Shown here: piece by piece, positions 55,460-64,000 of the stretch
Layout of the letters: each line of letters starts with the position of its first letter
How positions within the stretch are numbered: the first letter of the stretch is position 1
Source of the DNA: G963674665 sp963674665
GTDB lineage: Bacteria > Desulfobacterota > Desulfovibrionia > Desulfovibrionales > Desulfovibrionaceae
Direction: 5' to 3'
Length of the DNA stretch: 64,000 bases
Assembly (NCBI GenBank): GCA_963674665.2
Contig: CAXXPL010000009.1
Span: forward strand, 1,480,124 to 1,544,123
Program-made: the position numbers and the translations under genes
The notes under the pieces: generated by a model
Databases searched by the model: none
Seen by the model: only the letters and a program-made list of their open reading frames with translations
Told to the model about the DNA's origin: nothing

Positions 55460-56236
55460 ATGGAAAAGCAACTTTCTCTAGATACAGTTAGCGTGAACTT
55501 TGGCGGGGTGCAAGCCTTGTCAAACGTCTGTTTCGGGGTGAAACCCGATGAAGTGGTCGGACTCATCGGCCCCAACGGAGCTGGAAAAACCACTGTATTC
55601 AACGTCATTTCCGGCGTGTACAAAGTCACCTCCGGTACTGTTCGCTTCGGAGGCGCCCCCATCAAGGGACTCAGACCGCATCGCATCCTTGCCTTGGGCA
55701 TTGCCCGGACCTTTCAGAACATTCGCCTGTTCCAGAACATGAACGCGCTGGAGAACGTGATGATCGCCCTGCATTCCCGCACCAAGGGCAGTGTGCTCGG
55801 GGCGGTTCTGCGGACACCGGCGCAGCGTCGGGAGGAGCGGATGGTGCGTGAGAAGGCCATGGAAGCGCTCGGTTTCGTGGGCATGGAACACGAGGCCGAC
55901 GTGATGGCCAAGAATCTTCCCTACGGGCATCAGCGGCGGTTGGAGATCGCCCGTGCCCTGGCCTCGAGCCCAAAGTTGCTCCTGCTGGACGAACCCGCGG
56001 CGGGATTGAATCCGGTGGAAACCAACGAACTCATGGACACCATCGGCCGCATCGTGGACACCGGTGTGGCAGTGTTGCTCGTGGAGCACGACATGAAGGT
56101 GGTCATGGGAATCTGTCGGCACATAGTCGTGCTGGATCACGGTGTGAAGATCGCCGAGGGCAGGCCCGAGGAGATCCAGCGCGATCCCACGGTCATAGAG
56201 GCCTATCTGGGACGTCAAACCGACGAGGAACAATAA
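55460..56236 (+). CDS. livG: Branched-chain amino-acid ABC transporter ATPase LivG
   Basis: The 258-residue ATPase has Walker A GPNGAGKTT, the LivG-type GIARTFQNIRLF after the Q-loop, a signature replaced by LPYGHQRRLEIARAL as usual in LivG, Walker B LLLLDEPAAG and H-loop VEHDMKVV. It energises uptake of branched-chain or related amino acids. Here livG comes before the binding-protein gene instead of after the permeases. The ATG has no strong ribosome-binding site. The gene is the first of five in the order livG-J-H-M-F. Confidence 0.94.
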   Translation: MEKQLSLDTVSVNFGGVQALSNVCFGVKPDEVVGLIGPNGAGKTTVFNVISGVYKVTSGTVRFGGAPIKGLRPHRILALGIARTFQNIRLFQNMNALENVMIALHSRTKGSVLGAVLRTPAQRREERMVREKAMEALGFVGMEHEADVMAKNLPYGHQRRLEIARALASSPKLLLLDEPAAGLNPVETNELMDTIGRIVDTGVAVLLVEHDMKVVMGICRHIVVLDHGVKIAEGRPEEIQRDPTVIEAYLGRQTDEEQ

Positions 56237-56261
56237 CCTTAATTTCAGGATGGAGGGACGC

Positions 56262-57389
56262 ATGAAAAAGTTCGCAGTGTTCTGCATTATCGGCGTGCTA
56301 CTGCTCGTGAGCGCACCGGCCTTCGCCAAGACGCTTACCATCGGAACCCTGAGCCCCCTCACAGGTCCTTACGCTGCCGACGGTAACGACATCGCCAATG
56401 GCGCCAAGACCGCGGTGGAGCTTTTCAAGGCCGAGGGCGGCATCCCCGGCTTCGACGACATCGAAGTCATCTCCGAGGACAGCGCCTGCGATCCGCGCCA
56501 GGCTGTGGCCGCGGCCAACAAGCTTCTGAGCCAGGAAGTGGCGGCCGTTGTGGGCAGCTACTGCTCTTCCGCCACCATTCCCGCTTCCGAAGTGCTGGAC
56601 GAGGGCCCCATTCCCATGATCACCCCCGCGTCCACCAACCCCCAGGTCACCCTGCGCGGGCTGAAGTACATGTTCCGCATGTGCGGCATTGACGAGCACC
56701 AGTCCAAGGCCGCCGTCAACTTCATGAAGAATGTGCTCAAGGCCAAGACCGTCTTCATCCTGGACGACAAGACCACCTACTCCCAGCACCTGGCCGAGTT
56801 CGTGGGCGAGGCCGCCAAGGCCGAGGGTATCGAAGTCATTGCTCACGACCACGTGAACGAGGGCGACATGGATTTTTCCGCCGTGTTGACCAAGATCAAA
56901 CAGGCCAAGCCCGACGTCTTCTACATGAGCCTGCAGAACTCCTCCTCCGGTATCCGGATGATCAAGCAGATCCGCCAGCTGGGCCTGGATTGCAACATCC
57001 TGAGCCAGGACGCCGTGTACCACCCCAATTTCATCAAGGAAGCCCACGACGAGTCCCAGGGCGTGTACTTCACCTTCGGCTGGGTGGACAAGAACTCCGA
57101 GACCTACAAGAAGTTCATCGCCAAGTACTCCGACATGGTCGGCGATCCCGGCGCCTACTCCGCCTACGCCTTTGACAGCGCCTGGGCCGTTCTCACCGCC
57201 ATCAAGAACGCCGGCTCCACCGAGCCCGACGCCATCCGCGAGCAGCTCATGAAGCTGGACATGGACGGCGCGTCCAAGCACATCAAGTTCCAGGACAACG
57301 GCGACTCCGGCTCCAACTACATCATCTACGTGGTCAAGGGCGATGTGTTCGAGCCCTACTTCGACCCCAGCACCGGTAAGATGTTCTAA
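56262..57389 (+). CDS. livJ: Branched-chain amino-acid binding protein (LivJ/LivK type)
   Basis: The 375-residue periplasmic protein has a signal peptide ending at AFA-K (residue about 23) and then the Peripla_BP_6 fold: IGTLSPLTGPYAADG, the ligand-site SYCSSATIPAS, and DDKTTYSQHLAE. GGAGG lies 6 bp before the ATG at 56262. It captures a branched-chain or polar amino acid for LivHMGF. The downstream permease starts 97 bp later. Confidence 0.94.
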   Translation: MKKFAVFCIIGVLLLVSAPAFAKTLTIGTLSPLTGPYAADGNDIANGAKTAVELFKAEGGIPGFDDIEVISEDSACDPRQAVAAANKLLSQEVAAVVGSYCSSATIPASEVLDEGPIPMITPASTNPQVTLRGLKYMFRMCGIDEHQSKAAVNFMKNVLKAKTVFILDDKTTYSQHLAEFVGEAAKAEGIEVIAHDHVNEGDMDFSAVLTKIKQAKPDVFYMSLQNSSSGIRMIKQIRQLGLDCNILSQDAVYHPNFIKEAHDESQGVYFTFGWVDKNSETYKKFIAKYSDMVGDPGAYSAYAFDSAWAVLTAIKNAGSTEPDAIREQLMKLDMDGASKHIKFQDNGDSGSNYIIYVVKGDVFEPYFDPSTGKMF

Positions 57390-57486
57390 CATTCACGCGA
57401 TTACTCCGCGCCCGCCCCACATGACAGGGGCGGGCGCGACCTCAGGTCCGGACTCCGGACGCAACGCATAGCCAGCCGGTACTACA

Positions 57487-58381
57487 ATGGATTTTTTCTT
57501 CCAGCAGCTTATCAACGGGATTACCCTGGGCGGTTTCTACGCCCTCATCGCCCTTGGCTACACCATGGTCTTCGGCATCGTGCAGCTCATCAACTTCGCG
57601 CATGGCGAGTTCTACGCCGCGGGCGGCTACATGGGAGTCATCCTCCTGAGTTACCTCGCGTCACAGGGGTATGTGGAGAGCCACCCGTGGATCTGCCTGG
57701 GCGCCTCCTTCATCCTGGCCATGTGCTATTCGGCCATCCTGGCCATGGCTGTGGAAAAAGTGGCCTACATGCCCCTGCGGCACGCATCCAGGCTCTCCAT
57801 GCTCCTCTCGGCCCTGGGCATGTCCATATTTCTGCAGAACGGCCTGATGCTGACCCAGGGCGTGTATGACAAGACCTACCCCAGCGTGTTCAAGACCGGG
57901 GTCATCCACATGGGCGACGTGAGCGTGAGCTACATGCAGATCGCGCTGGTGGTGGTCACGGCCCTGCTGCTGCTCGGGCTCAACACCCTGGTGTTCCGCA
58001 CAAGGATGGGCAAGGCCATGCGCGCCACTGCCCAGGACAAGGTCATGGCGGCCCTGGTGGGCATCAACGCCAACCGGATCATCTCCAGTACGTTCGCCAT
58101 CGGCGCGGCCCTGGCCGCCGCCGCGGGCATCATGGTGGGCATGTACTACGGAGCGGTGCGCTACGACATGGGCTTTGTGCCGGGCATCAAGGCCTTTGCC
58201 GCAGCGGTGCTCGGAGGTATCGGGAACATCACCGGCGCCATGATCGGGGGACTGGTCATCGGGCTGGTGGAGATCTTTGCCGCAGCCTATATTTCAAGCG
58301 AATACAAGGATGTGTTCGCCTTCATAATCATGATCGCGGTGCTGTACTTCATGCCGACCGGAATCATGGGTGAGAACGTCG

Positions 58382-58398
<17 letters not shown>
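57487..58398 (+). CDS. livH: Branched-chain amino-acid permease LivH
   Basis: The 303-residue membrane protein has about eight helices and LivH signatures: QQLINGITLGGFYALIALGYTMV at the start, FAHGEFYAAGGY, and the late GGIGNITGAMIGGLVIGLVE coupling segment. It pairs with LivM to form the channel. The ribosome-binding site is weak. It overlaps livM by 17 bp. Confidence 0.95.
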
Positions 58399-59592
<1,194 letters not shown>

Positions 59593-59596
<4 letters not shown>

Positions 59597-60312
59597 GCAC
59601 CCCCATACTTGAGCTCAAGGACGTCTCCGCGGCCTACGGCAAGATCAAGGCCGTGAAGGGCGTCTCCCTGTACGTGAACAAGGGGGAGATCGTCACCATC
59701 ATCGGCGCCAACGGCGCGGGTAAGAGCACCACCCTCATGACCATTTGCGGCATCCTCAGGCCCGTGTCCGGCGAGGTGTTCTACAGAGGCGAGTCCATCC
59801 GCAACACCCCTGCGGACAAGCTCCCCAGCATGGGGCTCTGCCAGGTGCCCGAGGGGCGCCGCATCTTCCCCCGCCTCACCGTGCAGGACAACCTGGACAT
59901 GGGCGCGTTCTTTCGCCGCGATAACGACGACATAAAAAAGGACATGGAGTGGGTCTTCTCCCTGTTCCCCGTGCTCGAGGAGCGCCGCAAACAACTTGGC
60001 GGCACCCTCTCGGGCGGGGAGCAGCAGATGCTGGCCATCGGCAGAGCGCTTATGGGGCGCCCCAGCCTGTTGCTGCTGGACGAACCCTCCATGGGCCTCG
60101 CCCCCCTCATTGTGCAGCTGATTTTCGAAACCATCGCAGAGATCAACAAGACCCAGGGCGTGACCATCCTCCTGGTGGAGCAGAACGCCAACCTGGCCCT
60201 GCACCTTGCCCAACGCGCCTATGTGCTGGAAACCGGCAAGGTGGTTATGGAAGACGACTGCCAGTCGCTGCTGCACAACCCCGAAATCCGCAAGGCCTAC
60301 CTGGGCGAATAA
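59593..60312 (+). CDS. livF: Branched-chain amino-acid ABC transporter ATPase LivF
   Basis: The 239-residue ATPase has Walker A GANGAGKST, the LivF-specific PEGRRIFPRLTVQDNL block, signature LSGGEQQMLAIGRAL, Walker B LLLLDEPSMGL and H-loop VEQNANLAL. It pairs with LivG. It is the last gene of the operon, coupled to livM by an ATGA overlap, and is followed by a palindromic terminator. Confidence 0.96.
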
Positions 60313-60338
60313 GAGAAAAATAAGAAAGATTGAAGAAT

Positions 60339-60377
60339 TGCGGGGGAGAACCATTTCCAAATGGTTTCCCCCTCGCA
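60339..60377 (+). terminator. liv operon terminator
   Basis: TGCGGGGGAGAACCATTT pairs with AAATGGTTTCCCCCTCGCA with a two-base loop. It lies 26 bp after livF and is a perfect member of the dispersed palindrome family. Confidence 0.75.
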
Positions 60378-60411
60378 CAACGCCTTTACTTTCTCCCGTT
60401 CTTTTCCAATC

Positions 60412-60440
60412 AAAAAGCCCCGCCTGGAGCGGGGCTTTTT
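60412..60440. terminator. Bidirectional terminator between livF and flagellin
   Basis: AAAAAGCCCCGC, a 5-base loop and GCGGGGCTTTTT form a symmetric terminator that works on both strands, between convergent genes. Confidence 0.88.
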
Positions 60441-60525
60441 CATTGAGTGGGGAGGAAGGAGGCGTTGCGAGGCGAGCCCCCGAGGTTGATTGTTTGACGG
60501 TTGTTCGCCGTGTGGTCCGCGTCCC

Positions 60526-61431
60526 CTAGCCGCCGAGCAGCTGGATGGCCATACGGGGCAGGGAGTTTGACTGGGCGAGCATTGCCACTGCCGACTGGGT
60601 GAGAATTTGCTGGCGCACAAATTCTGTCATTTCCAGCGACACGTCCACGTCGGAGATGCGGGATTCCGCTGCCTGGAGGTTCTCGGCCTGGATTTCCAGG
60701 TTGGTGATGGTGTTTTCCAGGCGGTTCTGCAGGGCACCGAGGCTGGCGCGGATCTTGTCCTTGGACACGATGGCCTGCTGCAGGGCCTCCAGAGACTTCT
60801 GGGCCTGCTCCTGTGTGGAGATGGAGTACCCCGCTGCAAGAGCCGAGGTGGAGTTTGCCGAGGCATTGCCAACACCCAGGGCCGAAGCCGTGGCAATGCC
60901 GATCTTGATGTAGTAGTAGTCCTCGGAGCTGTCGTTGGCCGTACCGAAGTGGACCTTGAGCTTGCCGGTGGACTTCAGCCCGCTGCCGCTGAAGGTGTCG
61001 CTGGAGAGGTTGCCGTTCAGCAGGTAGATTCCGTTGAAGTCAGTGGCGTTGGCGATACGGGTGATCTCCGAGGCCATGGCCTGGTATTCGGAGTCGATGA
61101 TCAGGCGCTGGTCGGAGGTGTAGGTACCCGTGGCCGCCTGGGTGGCCAGTTCCTTCATACGGATGAGTTTTTCATCGATGACGCCCAGCGCTCCGTCCGC
61201 GGTCTGGATGAGGGAGATGGCGTCGTTGGCGTTGCGAACGCCCTGGTTGAGGGAAGAGATGTCCGCACGCATCAACTCGCGGACAGCCAGTCCCGCCGCG
61301 TCATCCGCGGCGGAGACCACGCGCAGGCCCGATGAAAGGCGTGATACCGATGTCCCCAGATCACTGTATGACGTGCGCAGGTTGCGCGCGGCCGTCATAG
61401 CCATGAGGTTGTGGTTGATAATCAATGACAT
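60526..61431 (-). CDS. fliC: Flagellin
   Basis: The 301-residue protein has the conserved N-terminal flagellin helix (LIINHN, SVSRLSSGLRVVSAADDAAGLA, ANDAISLIQTADGAL) and C-terminal helix (ISDVDVSLEMTEFVRQQIL, AVAMLAQSNSLPRMAIQLLGG). The variable surface domain between (about 145-215) is short. It polymerises into the flagellar filament outside the cell. AAGGAGGAAC lies before the ATG. A sigma-28-like promoter lies about 110-140 bp upstream. No other flagellar gene is adjacent. Confidence 0.96.
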   Translation of the reverse strand: MSLIINHNLMAMTAARNLRTSYSDLGTSVSRLSSGLRVVSAADDAAGLAVRELMRADISSLNQGVRNANDAISLIQTADGALGVIDEKLIRMKELATQAATGTYTSDQRLIIDSEYQAMASEITRIANATDFNGIYLLNGNLSSDTFSGSGLKSTGKLKVHFGTANDSSEDYYYIKIGIATASALGVGNASANSTSALAAGYSISTQEQAQKSLEALQQAIVSKDKIRASLGALQNRLENTITNLEIQAENLQAAESRISDVDVSLEMTEFVRQQILTQSAVAMLAQSNSLPRMAIQLLGG

Positions 61432-61872
61432 AGCCGTTCCTCCTTGAATGTAAGCTTGGCTTCCTTGCCTGGAGGGGCGTCCGCTGGTTCGTTTTTTGCC
61501 TCCTGACCGGCTATGGATTCTCCCCTCCCCACTCGTCAGTCATATCGGCACTGTTGATACCCTGCTTTAGGGAGTAACACCGGTAGGTTGGCGCATATGT
61601 GTCGAAATATCCGCAACGTAAAGAAATGTAAGGAAATATTTTTTCAAATTCTGTCCTCTTGACGTGAGGTGGCGAAGAGTGGTGGTTTGAAGTGTAAAGA
61701 TGTTGCCGCAATGATTTTGTGGAAAATGTGACACGCGCGGGTGTTTTCGCGAGGGGAGCGAGGAGGGATTGTGACTCCAAGGTAAAGGGATTGGCACATT
61801 ACTGTCACCCGGGTTGCGTATTGACACTCATTTACTGCGAATATCCCTTCAAACGAGGTGTGAGCGCTACCC
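61432..61872. other. Divergent promoter region between flagellin and btaA
   Basis: These 441 bp hold the flagellin promoter at 61542-61569 and the upstream region of btaA. No gene was seen. A CTGTCAC box near 61801 recalls half a Pho box, but the second repeat is poor. Confidence 0.5.
61542..61569 (-). promoter_or_regulatory. Sigma-28 (FliA) promoter of the flagellin gene
   Basis: On the minus strand TAAAGCAG and GCCGATAT lie 12 bp apart, close to the consensus TAAAGTTT-N11-GCCGATAA with one extra base of spacing. Confidence 0.72.
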
Positions 61873-63042
61873 ATGACCCTGACACACACTATTCTCCATC
61901 CCATCCAGGACCGGGTGTTCCGGATGGTGCACGGCAATCGTCTGGTCTACAACACTTGTTGGGAGGACCCGAGGCTCGACAGGCGTCTCCTCGGCATTGA
62001 CGGCGAGTCGCGGGTGGTGGTCATCACCTCGGCCGGTGACAATGCCCTCGAGTATCTGCTGGATAACCCCGTATCCGTTGATTGCGTGGACGTGAACTAC
62101 CGGCAGAACGCTCTGTTGGAGTTCAAACGCGGCGTGTTCAGCGGATTTGATCACGAGACCCTGTTCTCGTTTTTCGGGGAGGGTGGAAAAAGAGGGTGCG
62201 AGCACCTGTACAGGGTCATTCGCAAGGAGTTGCCCGAGTTCGCGGCAGACTATTGGGACGAGCACATCGGGTATTTCAAGCCCTCGGGGTGCCGCAGGTC
62301 GTTCTATTATCACGGCACCGCCGGCACCATGGCCTGGCTTTTCAGCCGCGTGCTGGGCGTGGTCAAGCCCGGGGTGCGCGGCAGGCTCCTGCGCATGCTC
62401 GAAGCCGAGAGTCTGGACGAGCAGAGGTCACTGTATCACGAGCTGGAACCCAAGTTCTGGGACAGGTTGAGCGACTGGATAGTGGGGCGTCAGACCACCA
62501 TGACCATGCTCGGAGTCCCGCGCCCCCAGGTGGCGCTTATCGTGAAGAAGCACCCCGACGGGGTGAGGGGCTATGTGAAGGAGAAGATCCGCAGGGTGTT
62601 CACCGAACTGCCCTTGCACGAGAACTACTTCTGGCGTGTATACATTACGGGGCGCTATACCCGGGAGTGCTGCCCGGAGTATCTGAAGGACGAGCACTTT
62701 GACACGTTGCGCGGAAAGATGTCCTCCTTGTGCTCCCATACCTGCACCCTGACCGGGTTTCTTCATGAAAATCCCGGACAGTACACGCACTTCGTGCTTC
62801 TGGACCATCAAGACTGGTTGGCGGGGCACGCACCCGATGCCCTGCGCGAGGAGTGGGAGTATATCCTGGACAACGCCGCCCCTGGCGCCAGAGTATTGAT
62901 GCGCACGGCGGGCCTGGATGTCTCCTTCATACCTGGGGACATCCGCGAGCGGTTGTACTTTTTCGACGACATGACCGCCCCCATGCATGATCTGGACAGG
63001 GTGGGCACATACGGCAGCCAGCATCTGGCGATGGTCATATGA
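61873..63042 (+). CDS. btaA: BtaA-like SAM:diacylglycerol 3-amino-3-carboxypropyltransferase
   Basis: The 389-residue protein is a DUF3419/BtaA-family enzyme. Visible features are LVYNTCWEDPRLD near residue 25, a SAM-binding VVITSAGDNALEYL, VDVNYRQNALLEFK, and GCRRSFYYHGTAGTMAW. BtaA transfers the aminocarboxypropyl group of SAM to diacylglycerol, the first step of betaine-lipid (DGTS) synthesis at the membrane. The next gene overlaps by 4 bp and encodes a methyltransferase, as in known btaAB pairs. Betaine lipids replace phospholipids when phosphate is scarce. GAGGTG lies 12 bp before the ATG. Confidence 0.88.
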   Translation: MTLTHTILHPIQDRVFRMVHGNRLVYNTCWEDPRLDRRLLGIDGESRVVVITSAGDNALEYLLDNPVSVDCVDVNYRQNALLEFKRGVFSGFDHETLFSFFGEGGKRGCEHLYRVIRKELPEFAADYWDEHIGYFKPSGCRRSFYYHGTAGTMAWLFSRVLGVVKPGVRGRLLRMLEAESLDEQRSLYHELEPKFWDRLSDWIVGRQTTMTMLGVPRPQVALIVKKHPDGVRGYVKEKIRRVFTELPLHENYFWRVYITGRYTRECCPEYLKDEHFDTLRGKMSSLCSHTCTLTGFLHENPGQYTHFVLLDHQDWLAGHAPDALREEWEYILDNAAPGARVLMRTAGLDVSFIPGDIRERLYFFDDMTAPMHDLDRVGTYGSQHLAMVI

Positions 63043-63668
63043 ACGTCTGCATTCCCGACACGTTGCAGGGGTATTACCGCCTGCACGCCAGGATATACGA
63101 CCTCACGCGCTGGACCTTTCTGTTCGGCCGCGCCGGGATCGTGCGCATGATCGCGGCCACGGCCGGTGGCGACAGGGAACTCGGGGTTCTGGAGGTGGGA
63201 TGCGGCACGGGGCGCAATCTCGTGCCCCTGTGCAGAGTCCTGCCCGGGGCGCGGCTCACTGGTGTGGATCTCTGCGAACCCATGCTGGAGAAGGCCAGGG
63301 AAAAGGCTTTGCTGCGGCGGGACGGCGTGCGGCTGGTGCACGCGGCCTATGACGCGGACCTGTTTCCGGAGCGGAGCTTTGACGTGGTGCTGTTTTCCTA
63401 CTCCCTGACCATGTTCAATCCCGGTTACCTGGAGGCGTTGGATGCTGCCCGGCAGCATCTGGCTCCTGGCGGGCTCATAGCTGTGGCAGATTTTCACGAC
63501 TCCCGGATCACGCCCTACAAGAGATGGATGGCCGCCAACCATGTGCGCATGGAAGGCCACATCGTGCCGGAACTGGAGAAACGCTTCCAGAGGGAGCGCC
63601 TGAAAGTGGGGAAGGCCTACGGAGGCGTGTGGGAGTACTTCACCTACACGGGCCGCAAGGCGGGGTAG
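63039..63668 (+). CDS. btaB: BtaB-like betaine-lipid N-methyltransferase
   Basis: The 209-residue SAM methyltransferase has YYRLHARIYDLTRWTFLFGR at the start, SAM motif VLEVGCGTGRNL near residue 51, VDLCEPMLEKA, FDVVLFSYSLTMF and GGLIAVADFHDS. BtaB adds three methyl groups to the product of BtaA to give DGTS. The ATG at 63039 overlaps the btaA stop (ATGA). Assignment depends on this pairing, since the methyltransferase fold alone would not reveal the substrate. Confidence 0.85.
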   Translation: MNVCIPDTLQGYYRLHARIYDLTRWTFLFGRAGIVRMIAATAGGDRELGVLEVGCGTGRNLVPLCRVLPGARLTGVDLCEPMLEKAREKALLRRDGVRLVHAAYDADLFPERSFDVVLFSYSLTMFNPGYLEALDAARQHLAPGGLIAVADFHDSRITPYKRWMAANHVRMEGHIVPELEKRFQRERLKVGKAYGGVWEYFTYTGRKAG

Positions 63669-63723
63669 GAGGGGAAACCCTTTATTCAAGCAGAGCTCCC
63701 CCCGCCATCAATCCATTTCCAGG

Positions 63724-64000
63724 TTATTCGCGCCTTTCCTGGATCAGGCGGCGGGCGATGCCGGGGATCTTGGCCAGATCCGGCTTGGATACCTGTTCGT
63801 TGGCGCCACCGACTTCCCCTTGTGCAGAAGCTCCGGCGTGATCAGGGAGGAGTAGAGGATCACCGGGACGTTCTTGAGCACCGGGTCTTCCTTGATCTTT
63901 TTGGTCAGGCTGAATCCGTCCATGCTGGGCATTTCGATGTCTGAAATCACGACATCCAGCATATCGGAAATAGGGCGTCCCTCCTCTTCGGAGAGTTTTT
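63724..64000 (-). pseudogene. CheV-like receiver domain, 5' end beyond the window and frameshifted
   Basis: Read on the minus strand from the window edge, the frame encodes the end of a receiver domain: phospho-acceptor Asp in VVISDIEMPSMDGF, then KNVPVILYSSLI. Near 63823 the frame shifts. Adding one G to a G4 run restores GANEQVSKPDLAKIPGIARRLI and a stop at 63724. The restored sequence fits CheV, a CheW-receiver coupling protein of chemotaxis. It may be a real truncation or a base-call error. The N-terminal part lies outside the window. Confidence 0.65.

Noticed and set aside
61795..61830. Possible Pho box upstream of btaA
   Set aside because: Only one CTGTCAC unit is good; the unit 11 bp later matches poorly.

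Overview
The window looks like chromosomal DNA of a motile sulfate-reducing bacterium of the Desulfovibrionaceae type. It carries the core of dissimilatory sulfate reduction in one block: ATP sulfurylase (sat), APS reductase (aprBA) and the Qmo membrane complex (qmoABC plus the qmoD-type gene). Around this block are groESL with a CIRCE operator, a flagellin with a sigma-28-like promoter, and amino-acid genes typical of this group. Most of the window is GC-rich. Two stretches are clearly AT-richer and hold orphan or mobile genes: about 11.1-16.7 kb and about 46.2-47.2 kb.

Layout. 0-5 kb: an anti-sigma-like fragment, a Spy/CpxP-like periplasmic protein, a PAP2 phosphatase, a GT39-type glycosyltransferase and a MacB/FtsX permease. 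5-9.1 kb: a CstA-type transporter beside a LytS/LytTR two-component system. 9.5-11 kb: two orphan exported or membrane proteins. 11.1-16.7 kb: an acquired island in which a TIR-FGE fusion protein and a small membrane protein lie between an IS1595-type element (perfect 8-bp target duplication) and an IS1182-type element (TTAA flanks, frameshifted transposase). 16.8-29.9 kb: groEL, groES and sat on the minus strand, then aprBA-qmoABCD diverging on the plus strand. 30-33.5 kb: a GlcF/HdrD-like Fe-S protein and a divergent regulator pair in which both phosphotransfer residues are replaced (Asp to Glu, His to Ser). 33.7-40.5 kb: a PpiD-like foldase, aconitase, an EPSP-synthase-like protein and two small orphans. 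40.8-44.6 kb: aminotransferase, homoserine dehydrogenase and an ApgM-like proposed homoserine kinase. 44.8-47 kb: an amidohydrolase and a frameshifted membrane gene related to the one in the TIR island. 47.2-52 kb: a FecBCD-type ABC transporter operon bracketed by two SAM methyltransferases. 52.3-60.3 kb: putA diverging from a complete branched-chain amino-acid ABC operon. 60.5-64 kb: flagellin, a betaine-lipid pair (btaAB) and a truncated, frameshifted CheV-like gene.

Three observations stand out. First, the TIR-FGE plus membrane-protein pair is a candidate defence or conflict module. It has a transposase-like HTH at the N-terminus, a TIR domain that keeps its putative catalytic Glu, and an FGE/C-type-lectin-fold domain without the catalytic cysteine pair. 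Its membrane partner has a relative, disrupted by a frameshift, 32 kb away. Second, the 5.1-kb transporter/methyltransferase cluster is flanked by direct repeats of the 3' end of putA (50 of 52 bp identical) together with terminator-like hairpins, as if it had entered at the end of that gene. Third, the neighbouring histidine kinase and response regulator have both lost their phosphotransfer residues.

No tRNA, rRNA or CRISPR array was recognised. Three probable single-base homopolymer frameshifts (about 15.96, 46.84 and 63.82 kb) could be real mutations, programmed frameshifting or sequencing errors. All family assignments come from reading motifs by eye; no search was run.
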